Assembly (NCBI RefSeq): GCF_036017915.1 | Contig: NZ_CP107929.1 | Span: 3,786,001 to 3,850,000 of the forward strand | Reading direction: 5' to 3' | Source of the DNA: Micromonospora sp. NBC_00421 | GTDB taxonomy: Bacteria; Actinomycetota; Actinomycetes; Mycobacteriales; Micromonosporaceae | Length of the DNA stretch: 64,000 nt | Shown: in pieces, positions 7,717 through 15,248 of the stretch | Layout of the letters: each line of letters opens with the position of its first letter | Position numbering within the stretch: position 1 is the first letter of the stretch | Translations under genes and position numbers: made by a program | The notes under the pieces: generated by a model | The model's database searches: none | The model's input: only the letters and a program-made list of their open reading frames with translations | Told to the model about the DNA's origin: nothing

Positions 7717-9050
7717 GCGGTCACCAGCTCCCGGTCGGTGGCGTAGCGGGAGGCCGGTCGGGGCAGCCCGTAGTGCTCGCGCAGCGTCCGGCCGGTGTAC
7801 TCGTGGCGGAACAGGCCCCTGGCGCGCAGCAACGGCACCACGTGGTCGACGAAGTCGTCGAGTCCGCTGGGCAGTAGCGGCGGCATGATGTTGAAGCCGT
7901 CGGCGGCGCCCTCGGTGAACCACAGTTCGATCTGGTCGGCGACCTGTTCGGGGGTGCCGGCCACCACCCGGTGCCCGCGTCCGCCGCCGAGCCGGCCGAT
8001 CAGCTGCCGGATGGTCAGCCGCTCCCGCCGGGCCAGGTCGACGACGAGCTGGTAGCGGCTCTGGTGCGACTGCACGCTTGTCGCGTCGGGCAACTCCGGC
8101 AGCGGGCCGTCCAACGGCAGACCGGTGAGGTCGACGCCGGTCATCCCGGACAGTTGCGCCAGGGCGTGCTCGGGGACGATCAGCGCCTCCAGCTCGTCGG
8201 CGAGCCTCCGCGCCTCGGCCTCGGTGCCGCCGAGCACCGGGGCGATCCCGGGCAGCACCTTCACCAGTTCCGGGTCGCGGCCGGCGGCGACCGCCGCCTG
8301 CTTCAGTGCGGCGTAGAACCGCTGCCCGTCGGCGAGGGTCTGCTGGGCGGTGAAGACCGCCTCGGCGTACCGGCCTGCGAAGGTGACCCCGTCCGGGGAG
8401 GAGCCGGCCTGCACCAGCAGGGGTCGACCCTGCGGCGGACGCGGGGTGTTCAGCGGGCCGCGTACCCGGAACCGCTCACCGACGTGGCCGACCTCGTGCA
8501 CCCGGTCGGTGTCGGCGAAGATCCCGGCGGCCGGGTCGAGGACCAGCGCGTCGTCCTCCCAGCTGTCCCAGAGCTTCACCGCCACGTCGACGAACTCGGC
8601 GGCCCGCCGGTACCGGTCGGCGTGCGCCGGGTGGTCGTCCAGGTTGAAGTTCCAGGCCTCCCGCGCCTGGGCGGAGGTGACGATGTTCCAGCCGGCCCGG
8701 CCGCCGCTGAGATGGTCCAGCGAGGCGAACTTGCGGGCCAGGTTGTACGGCTCGTTGTAGCTGGTGGAGACCGTGGCGATCAGGCCGACGTGGGTGGTGA
8801 CGGTGGCCAGCGCGGCGAGCAGGGTCAGCGGCTCGAAGACGGCCTGGATGTTGTGCCGGACGGCCGGGCCGACGGCGAGCGAGTCGGCGAGGAAGACCGA
8901 GTCGAGGGTGCCCCGCTCGGCGGTACGGGCCAGCTCCTGGAAGTGTCGCAGGTCGGTGACCCGACGCGGGTCGGTACGCGGGTGCCGCCAGGCCGCCTCG
9001 TGGTGGCCGACGCCGAGCAGGAAGGCGTTGAGGTGCAGGGTGCGGGTCAT
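7713..9050 (-). CDS. FMN-dependent LLM monooxygenase (NtaA/SnaA/DszA group)
   Basis: 445 residues, the length of the NtaA/DszA subgroup rather than the ~380 of SsuD. The TIM-barrel begins LHLNAFLLGVGHHEAAWRHP; the conserved FLADS, ISTSYNEPYNLARKFASLDHLS-like segment (here VSTSYNEPYNLARKF) and GRAGWNIVTS are all readable, as is LVQAGSSPDG. These enzymes use FMNH2 supplied by a partner reductase to cleave C-S or C-N bonds, e.g. in alkylsulfonates, sulfones or dimethyl-sulfide-type compounds. The neighbouring ABC importer and reductase support organosulfur use. Confidence 0.87.
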   Translation of the reverse strand: MTRTLHLNAFLLGVGHHEAAWRHPRTDPRRVTDLRHFQELARTAERGTLDSVFLADSLAVGPAVRHNIQAVFEPLTLLAALATVTTHVGLIATVSTSYNEPYNLARKFASLDHLSGGRAGWNIVTSAQAREAWNFNLDDHPAHADRYRRAAEFVDVAVKLWDSWEDDALVLDPAAGIFADTDRVHEVGHVGERFRVRGPLNTPRPPQGRPLLVQAGSSPDGVTFAGRYAEAVFTAQQTLADGQRFYAALKQAAVAAGRDPELVKVLPGIAPVLGGTEAEARRLADELEALIVPEHALAQLSGMTGVDLTGLPLDGPLPELPDATSVQSHQSRYQLVVDLARRERLTIRQLIGRLGGGRGHRVVAGTPEQVADQIELWFTEGAADGFNIMPPLLPSGLDDFVDHVVPLLRARGLFRHEYTGRTLREHYGLPRPASRYATDRELVTA

Positions 9051-9061
9051 GGGTGTCCGTC

Positions 9062-9928
9062 CTATCCGGCGGTGACGTCGACGCGCCAGGTGGAGAAGCG
9101 GCGTTCGACGATGACGAGAAGCTGGTTCACGACCAGTCCGATGGCAGAGATGGTGATGATCCCGGCGTACATGTCGGGGATGGCGAAGTTGTACTGGGCG
9201 TAGTTGATCAGGTAGCCCAGCCCGGCCTTGGCGCCGACCATCTCGGCGGCGACGAGCACCAGGATCGAGTAGGCCCCGGCGAGCCGGACGCCGGTGAAGA
9301 CGGTCGGCACGGCCGCCGGCAGGATCACCTTCTGGAACAGCCGCAGGTGGTCCAGGCCCATCGACCGGGCCGAGCGCACCAGCAGCGGGTCGACGCCCTT
9401 CACCCCGGCGATGGTGTTCAGCAGGATCGGCCAGGAGCAGGCGTAGACGACCAGGGCGATCTTGGAGGTCTCCCCCAGCCCGAGGATCAGCACGAAGACC
9501 GGCAGCAGGGCCAGCGCGGCGGTGTTGCGGAACACCTCCAGCAGCGGACTGAGCAGCTCCGCGAGGGGGCGGTACCAGCCGATCAGCAGGCCGAGCGGGA
9601 TGGCGGTGAGCACCGCCAGGCCGAGCCCGGTCAGCGACCGGGTCAGGCTGGCACCGACGTGGTCGGCGAGTTGCCCGCTGGTCAGCAGCGCCCACCAGGC
9701 GACGAGCACCTCCGACAGCGGCGGCAGGAAGACCCGGTCGACCAGCCCGGCCCGGGGTGCGGTCTCCCAGATCGCGGCCAGCGCCAGCAGCGCGGCGGTG
9801 CGGTGCAGCACCCGCCCAGAGAGGCCGGCGAGCCGGGCGAACGGACCGGACCGGGCGACGGTGGGCACCGCCGGGGGTACGACGGCCGGCGGGGCCAGTC
9901 GGACGGGACGGTCGGCGATGTCAACCAA
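9062..9928 (-). CDS. ABC transporter permease, sulfonate/taurine type (SsuC/TauC)
   Basis: 288 residues. Six or so membrane segments are visible, with the BPD inner-membrane EAA-like loop around SARSMGLDHLRLFQKVILPAAVP, the site that docks to the ATPase. The protein is typical of SsuC/TauC/NrtB permeases. A TTG at 9928 is chosen because GAGGAGG lies six bases upstream and no ATG/GTG fits; it overlaps the stop of the ATPase gene at 9921. The next gene downstream is the monooxygenase, 11 bp away. Confidence 0.85.
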   Translation of the reverse strand: MVDIADRPVRLAPPAVVPPAVPTVARSGPFARLAGLSGRVLHRTAALLALAAIWETAPRAGLVDRVFLPPLSEVLVAWWALLTSGQLADHVGASLTRSLTGLGLAVLTAIPLGLLIGWYRPLAELLSPLLEVFRNTAALALLPVFVLILGLGETSKIALVVYACSWPILLNTIAGVKGVDPLLVRSARSMGLDHLRLFQKVILPAAVPTVFTGVRLAGAYSILVLVAAEMVGAKAGLGYLINYAQYNFAIPDMYAGIITISAIGLVVNQLLVIVERRFSTWRVDVTAG

Positions 9929-10880
9929 CGCGGGCCTCCTCGGTGTCGACGGTGGACGTCCCGACCGGGACGGCAGTGGACGCCCCGGCCGAGGTGGCGG
10001 TGGACGCCGCGACGGGGGCGGCGGAGCGGCCGGGCCACCGGCGGCGGGTGGGCCGGGTGGGGCGGTCGGGGCGGCGTTCGGTGGACTGGGCGGCGCGTAC
10101 CTCGTCGCGCAACGACGTCCAGATGTGGTGCCTGTGGTGCCGGAAGGCGTCGGAGGAGCGCACGTCGTCGACCGCGCCCCGGTCACCCAGCTCGATCTCG
10201 ACGACCTGCTTGATCCGCCCCGGGCGGGAGGTCATCACGGCGACCCGTCGGCCGAGGTAGACGGCCTCGTCGATGCCGTGGGTGATGAAGACGATCGTCT
10301 TGCCGGTGGCCTGCCAGATCCGCACCAGCTCGTCCTGGAGCGAGTCGCGGGTCTGCGCGTCCAGGGCGGCGAACGGCTCGTCCATCAGCAGGATGTCCGG
10401 GTCGTACGCGAGACTGCGGGCGATCGCCACCCGCTGCTTCATGCCCCCGGACAGCTCGTGCGGGTAGTGCGCGGCGAACCCGCTCAGCCCGACCAGTTCC
10501 AGGTGGTGGGCGACCAGGTCGGCGCGTTCGGCGCGGGGCACCCCCTTGGCCTCCAGTCCGAAGGCGACGTTGCCGGCGGCGGTGCGCCAGGGCAGCAGGG
10601 CGTACTGCTGGAAGACGATGCCCCGGTCGAGGCCGGGGCCGGTGACCGGCCGGCCGTCGACGAGGACCTGACCGGAGGTGGGCCGGGACAGGCCGCCGAG
10701 CAGGTCGAGCAGGGTGGACTTGCCGCAGCCGCTGGGGCCGACGACGACCAGGAACTCGCCGGGGCGTACCCCGAGGGTGAGCTGGTCCAGGGCGGTGACC
10801 GCGCCGGTGGGCGCACGCCGCCCGGCACGGACGTCGAAGGTCTTGGTGACCCGGTCGAAGAGGACCTTGTCGGTGCTCAC
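9921..10880 (-). CDS. ABC transporter ATPase, sulfonate/taurine type (SsuB/TauB)
   Basis: 319 residues. Walker A GPSGCGKST at 48-56, Q-loop FQQYALLPW, signature LSGGMKQRVAIA, Walker B ILLMDEP, and the switch His in FITHG. This is the SsuB/TauB/NrtD class that powers import of sulfonates or related anions. The last ~55 residues are Thr/Ala/Arg-rich and low complexity, an extension beyond the usual ~260-residue family length. The GTG at 10880 overlaps the TGA of the binding-protein gene. Confidence 0.9.
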   Translation of the reverse strand: MSTDKVLFDRVTKTFDVRAGRRAPTGAVTALDQLTLGVRPGEFLVVVGPSGCGKSTLLDLLGGLSRPTSGQVLVDGRPVTGPGLDRGIVFQQYALLPWRTAAGNVAFGLEAKGVPRAERADLVAHHLELVGLSGFAAHYPHELSGGMKQRVAIARSLAYDPDILLMDEPFAALDAQTRDSLQDELVRIWQATGKTIVFITHGIDEAVYLGRRVAVMTSRPGRIKQVVEIELGDRGAVDDVRSSDAFRHHRHHIWTSLRDEVRAAQSTERRPDRPTRPTRRRWPGRSAAPVAASTATSAGASTAVPVGTSTVDTEEARVG

Positions 10881-11896
10881 GCGGCACCCCCACCGGAGGC
10901 GAACGGGTTGTAGTCGTTGGTGTAGATGTCACCGGGCTTCGGCCGGTCGCCCTTGAGCTCACCGGCGTCGGCGAGCCAGTCGATCCAGGTGGTGAACTCC
11001 CGGTCGGTGATCACACCGCCCCTGCCGGCGACGCCGCTGCTCTTCCAGAGGCGCACCAGGGACGGGTCCTCGTTGCGGCCCCGCTTGGCGATGATCTGTT
11101 CGAGCCGGGTCACCACGGTCTCCCGGGGCTGGGTCCGGGCCCACTCGACGGCCCGGCCGACCCCGCCGACGAACGCCTTGACGGTCTCCGGGTTGCGCCT
11201 GATGAAGTCGTCGCGGAACACGTAGGCGCCGGCGCTGAACGCACCGAGCAGTTCGTAGTCGGTGAAGACGGTACGGATTCCGCCGTTGGCGACGGCCTTG
11301 TCGCGGATGACGCCACCGAGCACCGCGACGTCGATCTGCCGGGCGCGCAGCGACTGCTCGGTGTTGACGGGGGGCAATGCGACAAGCTCGACCCTGGCGA
11401 TCTCGGGGGCGGTCAGGCCCCCCTTGACCAGCCAGGTCTTGAGCACCGCCTCGGCGTGCGCGCCAAGGGTGTTCATGCCGACCTTGCGGCCGATCAGGTC
11501 GCGCGGGCCCTTGATCGGGCTGTCGGAGAGGACGTAGTAGCCCTGGAAGGTCTGCGCGTCGGAGCCGTAGTAGCTGACCACGGCGGTGATCGGGGCGCCC
11601 GCGGTGGCGAGCTTGACGATCGCGCCGTTGAACGCGCCACCGAAGTCGCTCTGCCCGGTGGCGGTGGCCTGGATGTCGGCCGGACCTCCTGTGACGTTGC
11701 CGATCCAGTCGAGGCGTACGTCGCCGAGGTAGCCGAGGTCGGCGGCGAGTTCGGGGAGGGTGACCTGGCCGACGGAGCCCTGGTAGCGCAGGGTCGTGGT
11801 CTGTCCGGCCGCCTCGGCGTCGGTGCCGCAGGCGGTGGCGGCGGTCAGGGTGAGCAGGGCCGCGACGGCGGCGAGGGTACGACGAAGTGGGGACAT
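10877..11896 (-). CDS. ABC transporter substrate-binding lipoprotein (SsuA/TauA/NMT1 type)
   Basis: 339 residues. The N-terminus has a signal peptide ending in a lipobox (LTAATAC), so it should be lipid-anchored outside the membrane. The mature part is a type-2 periplasmic-binding fold of the SsuA/NMT1 group: LGYLGDVRLDWI, QSDFGGAFNGAIVKL, then DLIGRKVGMNTLGAHAE and WLVKGGL. It is the first structural gene of the operon and follows a leader ORF at 12041-12118. The ligand is probably a sulfonate or other organosulfur compound. Confidence 0.87.
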   Translation of the reverse strand: MSPLRRTLAAVAALLTLTAATACGTDAEAAGQTTTLRYQGSVGQVTLPELAADLGYLGDVRLDWIGNVTGGPADIQATATGQSDFGGAFNGAIVKLATAGAPITAVVSYYGSDAQTFQGYYVLSDSPIKGPRDLIGRKVGMNTLGAHAEAVLKTWLVKGGLTAPEIARVELVALPPVNTEQSLRARQIDVAVLGGVIRDKAVANGGIRTVFTDYELLGAFSAGAYVFRDDFIRRNPETVKAFVGGVGRAVEWARTQPRETVVTRLEQIIAKRGRNEDPSLVRLWKSSGVAGRGGVITDREFTTWIDWLADAGELKGDRPKPGDIYTNDYNPFASGGGAA

Positions 11897-12040
11897 GGAA
11901 GTCTCCTGATCTGGTGCACGGTAGGGGCCGCGCGGCGCGCGGAGGTACGCCGCAGCGCCCGGCGTCGGGCCGTCGTGGGCCGGGCCGGTCGGTGCGGCGG
12001 TGCGGGTGAAGAAGGTGACGGGACGCGGACGGGCGTCAGC

Positions 12041-12118
12041 TCAACAGAGCGCGCTCGCGTGCCGGACCAGGTCGACGTGCACGCGGGCGGTGAGGTGGAG
12101 CTCGTCCCGCTGCGACAT
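12041..12118 (-). CDS. Short cysteine-ended leader peptide upstream of the sulfur operon
   Basis: A 25-codon ORF (starts MSQRDELHLTAR, ends RHASALC) lies about 145 bp upstream of the binding-protein gene. It matches the pattern of actinobacterial 'putative leader peptides' preceding sulfur-uptake genes: a basic/His-rich start, HxDL (here HVDLVRH), and a terminal S-A-L-C(-x). In such leaders scarce cysteinyl-tRNA is thought to stall the ribosome at the final Cys and alter downstream expression. The Cys codon TGT is immediately followed by TGA. The GC-rich gap to the binding-protein gene could form alternative hairpins. The start choice is uncertain. Confidence 0.7.
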   Translation of the reverse strand: MSQRDELHLTARVHVDLVRHASALC

Positions 12119-12174
12119 GACCTCATGGTGCCGGCCGCCGGGCGGCCCGGTCAACGCCCTTCCAGAAGATGAGA

Positions 12175-12192
12175 CTGGGATCTGGATCCCAG
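12175..12192. promoter_or_regulatory. Perfect palindrome upstream of the sulfur operon leader
   Basis: CTGGGATC-tg-GATCCCAG is an 8-2-8 perfect inverted repeat, about 57 bp upstream of the leader-peptide start and 170 bp from the divergent DUF4236-like gene. Its position suits an operator for the sulfur operon. The candidate regulators in this window are the Rrf2 and AraC proteins, but nothing in the sequence shows which binds. Confidence 0.4.
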
Positions 12193-12359
12193 CTCCGTAA
12201 TGCGCTCACCTGGGTTTATCAGTCCGTAACACCTATCGAGTTTATAGAGATTCACGGCACCGTCCAGCTCGGACGGGAGCAGGTTTCGGATTTCGTGGAT
12301 GTGGGCATCTATCGGGCCGAGACGACAACGACGACAGGGAACGCGAAGGGAGCGCCACG

Positions 12360-12539
12360 ATGGGTCTGATGTTCCGCAAGCGCAAGAAGTACGGGCCGAT
12401 CATCCTGAACTTCACCGAGAACGGCTTCTCCTCGTGGAGCATCAAGATCGGTCGCTGGTCCTGGAACTCCCGGGCCAAGGCGCACCGCGTCGACCTGCCT
12501 GGTCCGCTGTCCTGGAAGCAGGACAAGTCCCGGGCCTGA
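12360..12539 (+). CDS. Small DUF4236-like protein
   Basis: 59 residues: MGLMFRKRKKYGPIILNF..., then a WSIKIGRWSWNSRAKAHRVD block. The pattern 'GxxFRKRxKxGPxxLNxTxxGxSSxSIKIGxxSxNS' is like the short beta-rich DUF4236 domain found in many bacteria, here lacking the usual Gly-rich tail. GAAGGGAG precedes the ATG by six bases, and a very strong terminator follows 12 bp after the stop. It is therefore an isolated, properly bounded small gene. Function unknown. Confidence 0.65.
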   Translation: MGLMFRKRKKYGPIILNFTENGFSSWSIKIGRWSWNSRAKAHRVDLPGPLSWKQDKSRA

Positions 12540-12550
12540 TAGCCCTTCCT

Positions 12551-12587
12551 CGATCGGGGTGCCGGTGGTTCACCGGCACCCCGATCG
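12551..12587 (+). terminator. Strong intrinsic hairpin
   Basis: A perfect 17-bp stem (12551-12567 with 12571-12587) and a 3-nt loop, GTT. It lies just after the DUF4236-like gene. No T-tract, as is usual for high-GC actinomycete terminators. Confidence 0.75.
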
Positions 12588-12686
12588 TCGTCTGTGCGCC
12601 CGACGTCCTCCGCGAACCCGACCCGGCACCGGCCGGGTTCGCCCGTTCGCCGGATCGGGGCCGCCGCGACGGCGCAGAATCTCCGC

Positions 12687-13217
12687 ATGGCACGCGACGA
12701 CGCAAGCTACGCGCGGGCGCGACGGCACACCCTGGCGGCCTGCGTCCTGCTGCTGGCCAGCTACTTCCTGATTCCGTTGGAACCCGATCCGAACGGCCTA
12801 CGGCTGACCCTGCGGGCGGTGGGCACCCTGCTGCTGATCGCCGTGGTCACCTTCCTGGTCACCCGCCAGGTGGGCCGGCAGCTCGGCAACCGCGCACCCG
12901 TCGGCGGGAACGAGGTCCGGTCGTTGAGCCGGCTGGTGGTGGCGCTGGTCGCCGGGCTGCTCGCCTTCGCGGTGGCCGACTACGTGGTGGCCGGTAGCGG
13001 GTCGGAGCAGTTCTCCGGGTTGCGTACCCGGTTGGACGCGCTCTACTTCGCGCTGACCACCCTGACCACGATCGGCTACGGCGACGTACACCCCCAGGGA
13101 CAGCTCGCCAAGGCGATCGTCTGCGTGCAGATGGTGTTCAGCATCGGGGTGATCGCCACCGGGGCGTCCATCGTGGTCAAACAGTTGACCGACCGACCGG
13201 GGCGGGACCGCCACTGA
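12687..13217 (+). CDS. Potassium channel with one pore loop
   Basis: 176 residues. Four hydrophobic segments are readable: about 14-31, 38-60, 84-101 and 143-163. The selectivity filter TTIGYGD lies between the last two in the pore-loop pattern ALYFALTTLTTIGYGDVHP. The first two helices precede a KcsA-like pore unit, and no cytosolic RCK/TrkA domain is present. It therefore looks like a minimal K+ channel in the cytoplasmic membrane. Its 3' end overlaps the convergent gene at 13177 by 41 bp. Confidence 0.85.
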   Translation: MARDDASYARARRHTLAACVLLLASYFLIPLEPDPNGLRLTLRAVGTLLLIAVVTFLVTRQVGRQLGNRAPVGGNEVRSLSRLVVALVAGLLAFAVADYVVAGSGSEQFSGLRTRLDALYFALTTLTTIGYGDVHPQGQLAKAIVCVQMVFSIGVIATGASIVVKQLTDRPGRDRH

Positions 13218-14133
13218 TCAGCACGTCCCCGCCGAGCCGCCCGTGCTCCGGCTCCCGGGTGACCGCGCCGACCGCCAGCAACTCGGCGAGCGCGCGCCCG
13301 GCGTCCACGGCCCGGTACGCCGTCGCGGTCAGCGCGTGCCGACGCAGCTCGGTCACCGTACGCGGGCCGTGGCGGGCCAACTCGGCAAGCAGTTCGCCGC
13401 GCAGCGGACCGGCCGCCGGTGGGCCGGCGACGTCGAGCAGCCCGCCGGCCGGGTCGCGGTAGCGGACCGCACCGGACCCGCCGGCGGAGTCGGCAACGGA
13501 CCCGCCACCGGATCCGTCGGCGGACCCATCACCGGAACCGTCGGCGGTCCAGAGTGCTTCCTTGAAGGCTTCCAGGCTCTTGTCCAGCCCGGTGCCGAAG
13601 GCGACCAGTCGGGCCGGTGACCCGTCGGCGGGGACCAGCTCGACCTCGGCGACCAGGGGGAACCCGGCAGCGGTCAGGGCCGGCCGCAGGGCGGTGGACC
13701 CGGCGGCGGTGAGCAGCACCTCGGCCGGTCGACCGGTGGCCGTGGCGGCCAGCAGCGCCGGGTCGGGTGCCGCGCCGTCGACCAGGGTGAGCAGCGGTGC
13801 GCCGGCCGCGCCGGCCGCCTTGAGCACCACCGGCAGCCGGGCCGGGTCGCCGGGCACCACGTGCACCGCCACGTCGGCCGGGAGGGTGGCCTCGACGGCA
13901 CCGAGCCGGGCGGGCAGTTCGGGACCGCCACCGGCGAGCACCAGCACGGTGAGCCGGCGGCCCCGGAGCCGGTCGGCGAAGCCGGCCACCACCCGCAGGG
14001 CCGCCTCGGCGGTGCCGGGGTCACCGGCGTACGACAACGCGAGGGTGGCCCGTCGGGAGCGGTGCAGGGCCCCCGGCAGCCAGTGGTCGAGCTGGCGGAC
14101 GAGCAGCTCCCGCAGGACGGCGTCGATCGGCAT
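13177..14133 (-). CDS. Unrecognised two-part protein with a Gly/Ser linker
   Basis: 318 residues with no family I can name. Residues ~1-190 alternate beta strands and helices (LTVLVLAGGGPELPARL, VAVHVVPGDPARLPVVLKAAG), suggesting a Rossmann-like or methyltransferase-like fold. A disordered linker of DGS/GGS repeats spans ~200-225. The last ~90 residues form a winged-helix-like segment (LLAELARHGPRTVTELRRHALT...ALAELLAVGAVTREPE). It may bind DNA through that C-terminal domain (inference). It is convergent with the K+ channel and the two 3' ends overlap. Confidence 0.6.
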   Translation of the reverse strand: MPIDAVLRELLVRQLDHWLPGALHRSRRATLALSYAGDPGTAEAALRVVAGFADRLRGRRLTVLVLAGGGPELPARLGAVEATLPADVAVHVVPGDPARLPVVLKAAGAAGAPLLTLVDGAAPDPALLAATATGRPAEVLLTAAGSTALRPALTAAGFPLVAEVELVPADGSPARLVAFGTGLDKSLEAFKEALWTADGSGDGSADGSGGGSVADSAGGSGAVRYRDPAGGLLDVAGPPAAGPLRGELLAELARHGPRTVTELRRHALTATAYRAVDAGRALAELLAVGAVTREPEHGRLGGDVLISGGPAPVGRSTV

Positions 14134-14157
14134 CCTGTCGTTCTACCGTACGGCGGT

Positions 14158-14679
14158 TCAGGCCGGGACGGAGATCCCCACCCCGCCCCGGGTCTGGCCG
14201 CCGTAGCGGGCCCGTTCGCGGTCGAGGTCGAGCCGGCCGATCCGCTTGCGGGCGGCGAGGGCGTCCTCGTCGAGCTGGTCGGCCGGGACGATCCAGACGA
14301 TCTCGAACTCCAGCCCGTCGGGGTCACGGCCGTAGAGGCTCTTGGTGGTGCCGTGGTCGGAGGTGCCGACCAGGGCGTCCGCGGCGGCCAGTCGCTGCGC
14401 GGTGACAGCCAGCTCGTCGAGGGTGTCCAGCTCCCAGGCCAGGTGGTAGAGGCCGACGGTGGCCCGGCCGGCCTGCGAGCGGCCGGCGGCCGCGCCGATC
14501 TCGAACAGGCCGAGGTCGTGGTCGTTCGTCGAGTCGGGGGCCTGGAGGAAGGCCGCGCCCCGGAACCCGTCCGGAGTCATCGGCACCGGGCGGAAGCCCA
14601 GCACGTCGCGGTAGAAGTCGATGCTGCGGCGCAGGTCGGAGACGTAGAGCACGGCGTGGTTGAGGCGATGGATTCCCAT
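14158..14679 (-). CDS. VOC-family (glyoxalase/extradiol-dioxygenase fold) protein
   Basis: 173 residues. The vicinal-oxygen-chelate repeat is clear: HRLNHAVLYVSDLRRSIDFYRDVLGF at the N-terminus, then VGLYHLAWELDTLDEL and YGRDPDGLEFEIVWIV with the metal-ligand His and Glu positions. Members include ring-cleaving dioxygenases and glyoxalases. It is divergent from a MarR gene, sharing an operator, so it probably belongs to a small quinone, thiol or electrophile response. The ATG at 14679 is 7 nt after a plausible -10 (TACCGT), so the mRNA may be leaderless. Confidence 0.82.
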   Translation of the reverse strand: MGIHRLNHAVLYVSDLRRSIDFYRDVLGFRPVPMTPDGFRGAAFLQAPDSTNDHDLGLFEIGAAAGRSQAGRATVGLYHLAWELDTLDELAVTAQRLAAADALVGTSDHGTTKSLYGRDPDGLEFEIVWIVPADQLDEDALAARKRIGRLDLDRERARYGGQTRGGVGISVPA

Positions 14680-14686
14680 GCCGTCC

Positions 14687-14731
14687 ACGGTAGCGCGCTT
14701 TGGTTGAGCGTTCAACCATTCCGGTTATGAT
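14687..14731. promoter_or_regulatory. Divergent VOC/MarR promoters around a MarR-type operator
   Basis: TGGTTGA-gcgt-TCAACCA (14701-14718) is a perfect 7-4-7 palindrome. Rightward, TTGAGC (14704-14709) and TATGAT (14726-14731) are 16 bp apart, placing +1 near the MarR ATG. Leftward, TTGAAC (14710-14715 reversed) and TACCGT (14687-14692 reversed) are 17 bp apart, with the VOC ATG 7 nt beyond. The palindrome therefore holds both -35 boxes, and one bound dimer could block both promoters. Confidence 0.6.
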
Positions 14732-14738
14732 GACCGTC

Positions 14739-15191
14739 ATGACCCGCTGGCTGAGCCCCGACGAACAGCAGACCTGGCGCGCCTTCCTGGCCGCCTCCCG
14801 GGCGCTGACCGACACCCTCGACCGCGAGCTGCAACGCGACGCCGGAATGCCGCACGCCTACTACGAGATCCTGGTCCGGCTCTCCGAGGTCCCCGGCCGG
14901 CGGCTGCGGATGAGCGAGCTGGCCGACCTCACCGGCTCGTCGCGCAGCCGGCTCTCGCACGCCGTCGCCCGGCTGGAGACCACCGGCTGGGTCCGCCGCG
15001 AGGAGTGCCCCACCGACCGGCGCGGCCAGATCGCCGTCCTCACCGACGCCGGTTTCGCGGCCCTGGCCGCTGCGGCGCCCGGCCACGTCGAGGGGGTACG
15101 CCGCCACCTGTTCGACGCGCTCAGCCCGGCCCAGGTCGACCAGCTACGCCGGATCAGCGAAACCCTGGTCGCCCACCTGACCGGTTCTTGA
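14739..15191 (+). CDS. MarR-family transcriptional regulator
   Basis: 150 residues with a standard MarR winged helix: RLSEVPGRRLRMSELADLTGSSRSRLSHAVARLETTGWVRREECPTDRRG, where the last D-x-R-G is the wing tip. The start at 14739 is preferred over ATGs at 14727/14730 because it sits where a leaderless transcript from TATGAT would begin; no ribosome site is visible. It likely represses itself and the divergent VOC gene through the palindrome at 14701. Confidence 0.83.
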   Translation: MTRWLSPDEQQTWRAFLAASRALTDTLDRELQRDAGMPHAYYEILVRLSEVPGRRLRMSELADLTGSSRSRLSHAVARLETTGWVRREECPTDRRGQIAVLTDAGFAALAAAAPGHVEGVRRHLFDALSPAQVDQLRRISETLVAHLTGS

Positions 15192-15248
15192 CCAAGTTGC
15201 CTACCGGCAAGGGTTGTACTAACCGTCGCCGGCCAAGCACGATGGGGC

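Noticed and set aside
13177..14133. Assigning a methyltransferase function
   Set aside because: Alternating strands and helices suggest a Rossmann-like fold, but no SAM motif is clear.
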